DNA from: Leptodactylus fallax
Lineage: Eukaryota; Chordata; Amphibia; Anura; Leptodactylidae
Length of the DNA: 64,000 nt
Reading direction: 5' to 3'
Assembly: GCA_947044405.1 (NCBI GenBank)
Contig: CAMRHE010000333.1
Span: forward strand, 186,001 to 250,000
Below the pieces are notes generated by a model. The model did no database searches. It was not told the origin of the DNA and was given only the letters and a program-made list of their open reading frames with translations. Shown here one piece after another: positions 48,674 to 60,600 of this stretch (positions are counted from its first letter, which is position 1; every line of letters starts with the position of its first letter). The translations under genes were made by a program, and so were the position numbers.

Positions 48674-51600
48674 CTATACAAAGAAAAGTTGTAATGATAT
48701 TGGTGAATATCGGTCAAATACTTCCCCCCCAAAAAAGACTTTTTAATGTAATATTGACTTGTATCTCAGAGGTTCTGTAGTGTGAATAACTAAGCCCTGG
48801 AAGAAGACACAATGGGATAATCCGGGTTGGGTTGTAACCTAGGTGTTTCAATTTTGTGATAAGCACTCTTGTTTCATCACTGTGTGACTTTTTATTCTGT
48901 GATGGTAGTCGTCTCTGTGTCTCCTCTATTTTTGTCTAGCTTAGGGTGGGTTCACATCTGCACCGGGCTACAGAGCCAGTGCACTAAAACCGCTGTTATA
49001 CTGTATATGGACAATGGCGGTCCCCAAACTGATGTCCACCGCTTTCATACTGAAAGCAGGACTTTTCTCTCTGACAATTTTTGGCGGTTTCTGCGGCAGA
49101 GTCTGCAACGGCTTCTACCCATGCGAGAAAACTGGGGTTAAAAAAAAAAAAATAAAAAAAAAATAAAAAATTTATGAACCTTGAATCTGTTACCATTTAA
49201 ACTCCATTGGAGCAAATCTTTGCACCAATTGAGTTATTACACTACCCTCACCACTTTCAGAGGAGTTGCAAGGGCCAGTGCCCCAGCAGAATTATCATTT
49301 ATGCCAGTCTCCTGAAATAAATGACAGGAATTGAAATCTACTTTATAGCACTGGTCTCTTCAGATTGGTAAGAGACACCTTACAGGCCCCTTAAGGCTTC
49401 TGGGGTCAGGTGCTGTATCAAGGCGAGGAAAGCCGCAGGGCCAGATGACATCAGTGCAAGGCTAATTAAGACTTGTGGGGACCAGCTGTGTGGTATAATT
49501 ACATAAATGTATAATATGAGCCTGAGGCAGGAAATAGTCCCTGAATTATGGAAATCTTCTTGTGTGGTACCAGTTCCAAAGAAACCTCACCCTATGGACC
49601 TCAACGACTACAGACCTGTAGCACTGACATCCCACTTGATGAAGATCTTAGAGAGATTGGTTCTCACACATCTTCGCCCTCTAGTGAGCCCCGCTATGGA
49701 CCCTCTCCAGTTTGCTTATCGACCGGGCATTGGGGTAGATGATGCCATCATCCACCTTCTGCACAGGGCTCTGTCTCACCTGGAAAAACCAGGGAACACG
49801 GTGAGAATAATGTTCTTTGATTTCTCCAGTGCTTTTAACACCATACAGCCCAGGTTACTGAGAGACAAGCTGGGCCTTGCTGGAGTGGACCACCACCTCT
49901 CCAACTGGATCCTAGACTACCTCACAAATCGACCTCAATACGTGAGAGCCCAAGACTGTGTGTCAGGTACCGTGATCTGTAATACGGGGGCACCTCAGGG
50001 TACGGTTCTCGCCCCTTTCCTCTTCACACTGTACACTGCTGATTTTAGGTGCAACTCATCCAGCTGCTACCTACAGAAGTATTCTGACGACTCTGCAATA
50101 GTAGGCCTCATCACAGACGATGATGACAGGGAGTACAGAGAACTGAACCGTTTTTTTGTGGACTGGTGCCACCAGAACCACCTGAAGATTAACGCGGGGA
50201 AGACCAAGGAGATGGTGGTGGACTTCCGTAAAGGCAGATGCCCTCCAAAACCAGTGGACATCCTGGGGACGGGCATCGAGATTGTGAACACCTATAAGTA
50301 CCTGGGTTTGCTCCTTAATAATAAGCTGGACTGGGCAGATCATATGGAGGCCCTGTACAGGAAGGGCCACAGCAGGCTCTACCTGCTTAGGAAGCTGAGA
50401 GCCTTTGGAATCCGGGGGGCACTTCTTAGGACTTTCTTCAACTCGGTAGTGGCATCAGCCATCTTCTTTGGAGTGGCCTGCTGGGGGAGCAGTATATCAA
50501 CCAGGGACAGAAATAAACTTGACAAGCTGATTAGAAGGGCCAGCTCTGTCCTGGGGAGCCCACTGGACCCAGTGCAGGCGGTGGGTGACAGAAGGATACT
50601 GTCCGTGATGAGCTCCATGCGGGAGAATAACTCCCATCCCATGCATGAGACTGTGATTGCGCTGGGCAGTACTGTCAGTGACCGACTGCTCCACCCTAGG
50701 TGTGAGAAGGAGCGCTATCGGAAGTCTTTCCTCCCCACCGCGGTTAGGCTGTACAACCAACACCGACCTAAGCGGAGATCATTACATACAGAGAACTGAA
50801 ATATCTCTCTGCCTGTTAAATCCCCCCCCCCCCCCTCTGCTACGTCCTATCTGTCTGTCTGCTATTAATGTAATGCCTCTCACCTTGGAACATTCCTGTA
50901 CATGTTGTATTTGTATTTGTATCTGCTTATCTTATCTTTGCTGCTGTAACACACTGAATTTCCCCATTGTGGGACTATTAAAGGACTATTATTATTATTC
51001 ATGTTAATATCCCCAGCATTTTACATATATGGCTTACATTACTTACTGGTCTTAAGTGGCTGCAAAGAAGGTTGAAAGCATCTGCCATGGCGCAAGCAAT
51101 TTCATATTTTGTCATCTGTTCATTTCCAGACCAATGGAAAATGCCCTTCAGTGAGGGATCCTGGAAAATAATATAAAACAGATATTACAGTTAAGAGAGC
51201 TAGAATAAATAACCACCTTCCACGCATCTTACGAAGCAATGACACCCACAGGTAATCTGAAAGGTAGAGTTCCCTTTCTTAGGGCAAATTCAGATGGATG
51301 TGTGAGGGGTCCGGCTAACATGGTCTGTGAGACAACCTTATTTTCTGGATGGACCATGGCTCAGCGGAACCAAGCTAACTGCAAAATAGTGATTTTTGAT
51401 GCTGTGAGTTCCAGCCTAACCTACTGAGCTGTACCCAAAGCATGCGGGAACTGAAAGCATCGTAGATCACGATGATGAAGAGTTCAGATTAGCCAAACTA
51501 CGACTAATCCAGAAATGTGGCTGTCACATGGCCCATATTACCTGGAGCACACACGGCCATCAGAATTTGTTCTTTGCATCTAAAGTCAGTAATTCTGCTA

Positions 51601-54600
51601 CTATGTTATGTGAAGCTCTATAGAAGATGATACCTGAGTAGTGTTGATAACGCAGACTTGATGCAATGGGCATTATGGGAAAAGGAGCTGAGAAGCTTAT
51701 GCGCCCTCTGTTGGATGTAGCAAATCCTCAATTTGCTTCTGACCCAGTGAGTCTTGAGAAAGCAAAGAGAATGTTAGCCAAGCCAGTGTTGCTCATCTGC
51801 ATACAGTGCTGTTTCGGGATTTTGTCCCTCATCAGTGCAGAGTAGAGCTAAACTGGCTGGCTTAGTGGGAGGCAACGAGTGGCTCAGAAGGGGGAATCTC
51901 TCTCCTTATGGAGAGCACCAGTGAAGGTGTGTAGAGTTTTGAGTTGCCTTTGATGCAATGGGAGCTGAGCTGCCATAATGGTGCTCAGCCACCATACCTT
52001 GCACAGGGTTATCTGCTTCTGGCTCTGAACACTATACAGGGGCTGCACAGCTGATCTATGTGAGGGCTGGCTGCTTGCTTCTCCACCGATCAGAAGGAAG
52101 GCCATTAAAAAAAAAAAAAAAAAAAAAAATTATATATCTCTGGACAATCCCTTTAAAGAGGACCTTTCACGTCCTCATCTATATGCTGTTTTACATACCG
52201 CTAGAAAGCAGACAGCACGCTGAATTCAGCGCACTGCCGGCTTTCCCGCTATGTGCCCCAGGGTTGGAGATATCAGCGGTTGTAGTTTTAACGTTCACCG
52301 TGAGAAGGGCGTTCCTGACAGTTTAGCTGCGCTGTGCGGAATGCCCTCCCTGACAGTATTCCTCCACAACACTGTACTGGGGGGGGGGGGGCCCAGTGAT
52401 GACGCTGAGTTGTGAGGAACGCCCCCCCCCCAGTACAAGTCTATGGGCAAGTACTGTCAGGGAGGGCGTTCCTCACAGCGCAGCTAGACTGTCAGGAACG
52501 CCCTTCTGAAGGTAAAACTAAGACCCCCGATAGCTCCAGCCCCGGAGCACATAATGTCGGCTTTCTAGCGGTATGTAAAACAGCATATACATGAGGACGT
52601 GAAAGGTGCTGCTATTATTTGAGATGTCCCTAGAAGATATTAAGAGTACTGCATTGCTTTATGGAGCACAAAGGTCAGTAATGTCATGGACTTTATTTCA
52701 AGTTTACAGGCATTCGCCCTTCACTTTTAGAAGTTTTCTCCATATAAGGATATGTGCAAATATGAGCATGATAAAAACTCCTGACAATCTGGATGAACCC
52801 ACTAGGTCACAAATTGTGTTCACAGTGTACAATAGAGGTATAAGTCGGGAGGATTTCCCCAACATATAAAGTATCTCTGACCTGTGTCACTTTATAGGCA
52901 TATGCCTGTTAAACTCCATGTAGAAGGTGGACAATTAGAAGGTGAAAATTAGAAACCTCAGTTTTGAGAAAAGGTAACAATGTGTTATTCACGTCACTAC
53001 AGGTACATCAGAGTAATTCTAAACAGGTTATCTCAAAAATAACAAAATTGTGATCTGCTATATCTGTATGCCATTAGATATAGCATATAGTCTGACCTCC
53101 ATCATCATCCTTTGTCAGTGTTTGGTGGATCCAACTTGTCAGTCCAAATCATTTTGCAAAGAGTACCCCTTACCCACCCACTAACAACTACGACCCCCAC
53201 ATCACTGCAGGAAAAACCGCGGATGCGGACTTTCTGCTTCCATTATACCTATAGAGAGGTTTTGGAAGTCGCAGTGTCTCTGCTGCGTGTATTTTTCTGC
53301 AGTGCGTGGATGGGATTCCACTATGCAAGGACTGTAAAACGTTGCATTTTTTTCCGCTGCATTTATGCCACGTGGGCCCTGGCCTTAGTGACAGTTTTAT
53401 TGCATCACAAAGAAGGATTATTAAGTCAAGACCAGCTCTGCCATTAGACAAACCACTCATACAGTCGAGTTTCCTTAACTCCCTTCCCTCCCCTCTCCAT
53501 AGACATCACAGGGCTGAGCAGTAAGCGGTGTATGGACTTCTGAGTATTGATGTCAACCTTGTATTCAGAAACTGAGCAGTGCAGGGGAAGGAAGATTTTC
53601 TCTCTAATACAGTAAGTTTACTACTAGCACCAGCACTATTGACTTTTGAAGCTTTTCAGGTATTTTAGGTATGCTTTAACAATGACAATCCAACTCATAA
53701 ATAGAACTGTGGTATGTGTTGGATTTTGTATGGGTGGGTGTTGCAATACATAGGGTTTTATAAAATACCACAGCCTCCTCCATTATTAGTTCTTACAATG
53801 TGAAGGCAGTATTATACCTGGACATATTTCCCATTTGTCAGTCAGTCAATCTGAAGGATGATGGGACAAGAAATAAACACTAAAAGCATCATCATCTTTG
53901 AGAAGATGCTTCATAGTCAACCTTTCTCTCCTTTGTATTATTCCGTCCAAGACCATTTGGAGCCATAAACCGGGTATATCTGGACGTGCCGATTGTAACT
54001 ATTCTATGCCTGACTTTAGACTGGAACTCCCATCAAACAAACATAGATTTGTTCATTCTGATAATAGTATATGACAATGTCAGAGTCTGTAATATGTGCT
54101 ACAAGTCAATGACATACTGCAGTCTTATTTTGTATCGCTTTATCTACAGGCTAACACAATATAAAACCTTGTTTTTCCATTTTAAGAGCCACATCTTGGA
54201 CAAGGAATGATGCTGTACAGTGTAGCAGACGTTTGCATTTACCACAGTGGAAAAACTTCAATGGTAGGATGATTTAATTTACAGAAATAGATTTTAGCCA
54301 AGGTTAATGGAAATTTTTGCCTGCCTTGTCACAGATATAAAATAAACAGCATTGTGAATCTCAATTTCTGGGAATTTACTGTTGACGACTTATCCTTAGG
54401 TGATCATAAGCAGATTACTGGTAGTCAGACCCACACCTTCCCCGAGGATTGCAGGGACTACTACTCACAGGAGCCATCTGCACAGTGTACGGTTTGGCAG
54501 CACAACTATGTAGTGGCCATGCCAAGATACTGCAGTTTAGTGCCACTCAAGTAAATGAGAGAGCGCTGCAGTAACCAGGCACGCAGAATAAACAGTGCAC

Positions 54601-57600
54601 AGAGGTTTGCTTCCAGCAAGTACACTGTGTAGCTGGTTTCAGTGACCAGAGGGTCCTGCAAACAGCTGATTGGGGTCTGGTTTCTGACACCCCCACCAAC
54701 TGATCTGCTATTACGGTCCTATGCTAAGGATAGGAAATAATTCCTAATCAGGTTGGGACTCCTGCCTCTTAATTCTGGGGCTTCGCAGGAAATCCAAATT
54801 ACCAGAATTGAAATCTAAGCCAGGCAGGGACTGGCACAGATTTCAGCCAGAACTGAAAAGTAAGTTTGTCAGGCTAATACACCCCCACCACTCCAACATT
54901 TTTCAAATGTGGTGAGGGAGTTGAAAAAATGGACAGTGGCTCATTTTTTTGGGAGAAAAAGTGCCAGAAAACTAGTGTGTGACAACTTCCCACCCAATGT
55001 GTCTATACTGCAGCCATTTGCACTTAAGCCTAAATAGAAATATGTTGATGGATGTTTTGCTGTACCTGAAGTTTTTTCTCTGACAACTGTAGACATACGC
55101 TAGCCACATCCTTCACATACGTGGGAAACCTCTGCTGCCAGTGGTCCATGTTAGCAGATTTGTTACTGTGTTGCACCTTGTCAAACATAATTGTGACTGC
55201 GCTCTCCTCTATCTTCTCCACCTCTCCGTACAGCACGGGAACTCTGAGAACTGCAGCACCTTTCCATCAAAATAACAATAGAAAATCTGCCTGAATCACG
55301 GTTAATAAATGTAATTGCATATTGGTGAATAAAAATATCCTGTTCTCACCATCATTGTTCTGAAGCACTACTCGTTCTCCTTCTAGCTTGGTTTTACCAT
55401 ACAGGTTCAAAGGATTGGGTACAGAGTCTTCTCTGTAGGGAGGGTTTGTTCCATCGAAAACATAATCCGAGCTAATATAGATCAGGAATGCTCCAGTTGC
55501 AGCTGTGGAATACAAGAAAAGGAGAAAATACATCGCAGACCAGGTATGAATGGGCAAATTATTTCTATTGACATCTTTATCTAACCTGTTAAACGGAAGT
55601 AATAACCTACATCGGCACAAGAATGTGACATGATGATGTAGTATTACATATTTTCCAAGTTTAATGTCAGCTAAACCTACTAACTTCACCCTATAATGTG
55701 TATGGGGGAAAGGTAGGGCTAGAGGAGTGGTTTTATCAAATGTAAAGAGGCAGTGCCTTCTTTGTGTCAAATCTACATATCATAGTCCCTGGTAGATACG
55801 AAGCAGAAAATGTCTGGGTAAAATATGCTGCATCAAAAAACAAGCTAACGGGAAATATTATGGTGCCGTCAACAAAAGCTTATTGAGTGGGACTGGATTT
55901 GCACAAACAGAAGATGGCTTGTATTGGGACAAACGGTGAATGCAATAAGATAACTTGTGTTTCTTAAATGGCCACTAACTTTTCAGACAACTCTGCATTT
56001 GATTCTGGGCCAAGATGTTATGCACTTTAAAAGTGTGGCTGCTTTTGCAGTACACTCCTTTGTTATCAGGGAAGTCTGTCCATTGCAGTGGATGAAGGGG
56101 CGGTTCTGTTCTCCCTTCACACAGTGAATGCCGATGGGAGGAGTTGATTCTCTTCACAGCTTGCTCATACGTGTCTGCAAACTATTCCTGTATGCAAAGG
56201 ACTGAAGATTCTGCAAATCTCACAGCTTACATAGTAAGAAAAAAGTATTCTATGTACTTGTATCTACTTCTAGTTGCTTGTGTAATTACAGAGGGGATAT
56301 TATTTACAGACAGCAAGCCGCTTTACTGACCGTGCTCATAGATTTTTTTTTTTTTTCCCTGAATTTTAGCTGCTTGTCTGCATGTATTTGCATTCCAGTG
56401 TTCCTGAGACTCATATTATGGTGACTTGGGTTTTGCTCAACTATTTGTTTGCAATTGTACAGTTACTCCTGGCAGAATTGCAAACAGTAACAGTAATGGA
56501 TAGGTTATGGGGTCAGACTGCTCTTTATTGTACATGCCCACAGCCTCAGAGACAAGTGCATAATGTACTGCAGCCAAATTGGGGATATTAGCTGCAGAAA
56601 AACAGATAGGACATTATGTAAGAAGACTTATAAAGTCATAGAAGGGACTGCCCAGCAAGACCCTGCCCATATATCAAAATGCAACCTTATATACAAAGGT
56701 AACAGGAGCAGGAGGAGATTCCAGCACAATCTTAATCCAATAAAAATAGAGCGCTTTTTTGAGGCAATTAAAACCACGTATACACAGGAACACTGACATG
56801 ATTCGGGCATACAGCTAGAATATACACTCGTTGACAACAAAAACAAAGTTGTTGGAATGGAACTTTCTATGTGTGACTGTACTGATATGATACTGATTGC
56901 AATATTGGAGTGAAAGGATAAGTTTATTAGGGAAACTGTACAAATGAAAGAGGGCTCTAGTACCCTGTTGGGTCACCTCTAGTCTGGATACAAGATGAAA
57001 TACGGATGGGCATGGTGGCATACAGGTTCAGTGTGGCATTCTACCCACAGATGTAGCAGCTGGTTCTGTAGATCCGGTAGTTGTCTCAGCTCAATTGGCG
57101 ATAACGCTATCCACCAGCCAGGCCAAGGTGTTGCTATCTGTTAGCGACATTCCTGCTTACACACCCTTGCTGGTGTGTGGACATTATCCTGCAGAAAAAT
57201 GCCAGTTGGAAGCCCTGTCATGAGAGGCCACATGATGTTCTACATACATCTTTGAGCTGTTAGTGTCACACTACTAGGGGTGACCAACTCTCATACTTGG
57301 GACTTTGTTTCACTCCACAACTCGACAGAACTAAAGTGCTCACCGCAAGGCCTCCATACTCTAACCTGGCCACTGTCAGGTCCCAAACAGAACTTGAATT
57401 TGTTTCTCATTCATGACACCACTGCAAACAATAGTGAGGGCGGATAGCTGTCAATGGTGGGACACGCAATGGGTGACATGACACCAAATTTCCTTCTGTT
57501 AAGCACCTGGAAGTGGTCTGGTCAGACATTGGTGTGTAATGAAGGTGTCACCTGTATCTAGATGGTGGGCAAGGAAACTGTGGGAGCCGCTCGTGCTTGT

Positions 57601-60600
57601 CGGTGGATCAAATGATCCTCTCTACTGGTCTGCCTGGGCCACCAGTGTGTGTTTGACTTATGTGCCCTCGTGTAACAGTTGCACTCAACACCACCTAACA
57701 GATTGGCCTAGCTGGCAGACAATTTGTCAAAACAACCATCCTGCTTCTCTCAGTGTAATGATGCCCCCTTCTCAAAGTCTGTCATCTTACCAAAATATCG
57801 TTGAGGGTATCATAGTGGCACTCGATGATCTCTCACCAAGAGGTATGCTGCATGCTGAGTTTTGCAGCAATCTGACATTACACTTTTTTTTTTTTTTTTT
57901 AAATCAATGAAGTGTATTTTATAACAGACTAACTAAATCTGAGAAAAAAAACTGACAATGTTAGGAGTAGGTCAACATATTACCTGCTACTTTAGCTAAA
58001 TTTTCAGATGCCCCCACATTTAGCATGGCAGCAGAATCTGGCTGATTCTCAACAATATCAGGTCTCCTTTCAGCAGCACAATGAACAATCACATGTGGCT
58101 GAAAATAAAAAAATATATACAATTTACATACAGTAAGAATATTCTTTCTACACATACAGTGGGGAAAAAAGTATTTAGTTAGCCACCAATTGTGCAAGTT
58201 CTCCCACTTAAAAAGATGAGAGAGGCCTGTAATTGTCATCATAGGTAGACAAAATGAGAAAACAAATCCAGAAAATCACATTGTCCGATTTTTTTTTTTT
58301 AAGAATCTATTTGCAAATTATGGTGGAAAATAAGTATTTAGTCACCTACAAACAAGCAAGATTTCTGGCTCTCACACACCTGTAACTTCTTCTTTAACCC
58401 ATTCACGCATTCTCACGTACATGTACGTGGGAGAATGTGGTTAGTTGTATTTGACAGCCAGGCTCCCTCTGAAACAGCGGGGACCAGTGATAACACCGAT
58501 CCCCGCTGTTTAACCCTTAAGATGCAGCGGTCAATAGCGACCGCGGCATTTTAAGTGTTTGCTAGCGGCACTGACTGCCGCGGGCGGCATCGGGAGAGGG
58601 TGTCAACTGTAACTGACAGCTAACACCCTGCTCCTTAACCATGTTTCCGCCCCCGAGACCCCACGCGGCGAGATCGGGGGTTGCCGATATCTATAATTTG
58701 CAGCCCGGGGTCTGGCCAGTGACCCCAGGCTGCCTGAAGCCCCCACTACCTGGTTGATCCTGCCGGGACCTCTGGAAATCAGCCTGTCTACATAGGCTGA
58801 ATTCCTGTATAGACTGCAATACACGTGTATTGCAGTCTATAGTGCTGAATCAGCGATTAGACTATCGTTGGTTCAGGTGTCCTAGTGGGACATATAAAAA
58901 AAGATAATATTTATTAACTTATTTGGGTGGTATGACTATCTGTTTGAAAAGCAGAGCATTTCACATTTTGAAAATTGCGATTTATTTTTTTTTTTTTCTC
59001 CAAAATTTCCATCAAATTTCCTATTTTTTTTATAAATAAATACAAAAATATTGATCAATGTTTACCACTAACATGAAGTACGATGTCTCACGAAAAAACA
59101 GTCTCAAAATCACTTGTGCAAGTTAAAGCGTCTTAAAGTTATTGCCATATAAAGTGACATATGTCAGTTTTGAAAAATGAGGCCTGTCTTTAACGCACTT
59201 TTGGGCTCAGACCTGAAGGGGTTAAGAGGCTCCTCTGTCCTCCACTCATTACCTGTAGTAATGGCTCCTGTTTGACATTGTTATCAGTATAAAAGACACC
59301 TGTCCACAACCTCAAACAGTCACACTCCAAACTCCACTATGGTGAAGACCAAAGAGCTGTGGAAGGACACCAGAAACAAAATTGTAGACCTGCACCAGGT
59401 TGGGAAGACTGAATCTGCAATAGGCAAGCAGCTTGGTGTGAAGAAATCAACTGTGGGAGCAATAATTAGAAAATGGAAGACATACAAGACCACTGATAAT
59501 CTCCCTCGATCAGGGGCTCCACGGAAGATCTCACCCCGTGGAGTCAAAATGATCTCAAGAACGTTGAGCAAAAATCCCAGAACCACACAGGGGGACCTAG
59601 TGAATGACCTGCAGAAAGCTGGGACTAACGTAACAATGGCTACCGTCAGTAACACACTACGCCGCCAGGGACACAGATCCAGCAGTGCCAGACGTATACC
59701 CCTGCTTAAGCCAGTACATATCCGGGCCCGTCTGAAGTTTGCTAGAGAGCATTTGGATGTTCCAGAAGAGTATTGGGAGAATGTCATATGGTCAGATGAA
59801 ACCAAAGTAGAACTGTCTGGTAGAAACACAACTCGTCGTGTTTGGAGGAGAGTTAATGCTGAGTTGCATCCAAAGAACACCATACCTACTGTGAAGCATG
59901 GGGGTGGCAACATCATGCTTTGGGACTGTTTCTCTGAAAAGGGACCAGGAAGACTGATCTGTGTACATGAAAGAATGAATGGGGCCATGTATTGTGAGAT
60001 TTTGAGTGCAAACCTCCTTCCATCAGAAAGGGCATTGAAGATCAAATGTGGCTGGGTCTTTCAGCATGACAATGAACCCAAGCACTTTTGTTATTGACCA
60101 AATACTTATTTTCCACCATAATTTGCAAATAAATTCTTTAAAAATCAGACAATGTGATTTTCTGGATTTGTTTTCTCATTTTGTCTCTCATAGTTGAGGT
60201 CTACCTATGATGACAATTACAGGCCTCTCTCATCTTTTTAAGTGGGAGAACTTGCACAATTGGTGGCTGACTAAATACTTTTTTCCCCACTGTACACGAG
60301 CATACAGCTGTGATCACCTCAGGTAAGCAGCATCATGTGGCTGTGAGGTTATTCACTTGGCTTTTTACAGTATTCCAATAAATTTTTTCTGGTGCAATAC
60401 CACAGAGAAAAGTCTGCAGCATTTCCATGCTGTATGAATTTATCATTGTTGGATTAACTAATCTAACAAAGTTTTTTTCAGTCCACCAATAATGAAAATC
60501 TGACACTAGCGTTTAGGAGGAAGCCGCCTGAGATTCCGCTTAAAACAGAAATTATAGTCTATGGGGTCCGCAGGTAACCGTTTTTTTTTTTTTTAGGCGG

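Larger units (their letters stand above)
58157..60292 (+). mobile_element. Tc1-like transposon, copy B, in MAT2B intron 2, with a nested insert
   Basis: The ends CAGTGGGGAAAAAAGTATTT and ATACTTTTTTCCCCACTG are inverted repeats matching copy A (13028-14623), with TA on both sides (58155-58156 and 60293-60294). A TTAA-flanked insert of 824 bp lies in the leader, and about 320 bp of the transposase gene are deleted. It is antisense to MAT2B. Confidence 0.95.

Noticed and set aside
55267..55770. 167-codon minus-strand frame as a gene
   Set aside because: Only the middle part is MAT2B exon 4; the rest is flanking intron read through.
58747..58764. 18S rRNA gene fragment
   Set aside because: Only 18 bases match and the similarity stops there; reported as a curiosity only.
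59320..60045. 241-codon frame antisense to Tc1 copy B transposase
   Set aside because: It is the shadow of the transposase; the sense frame has all Tc1 motifs.
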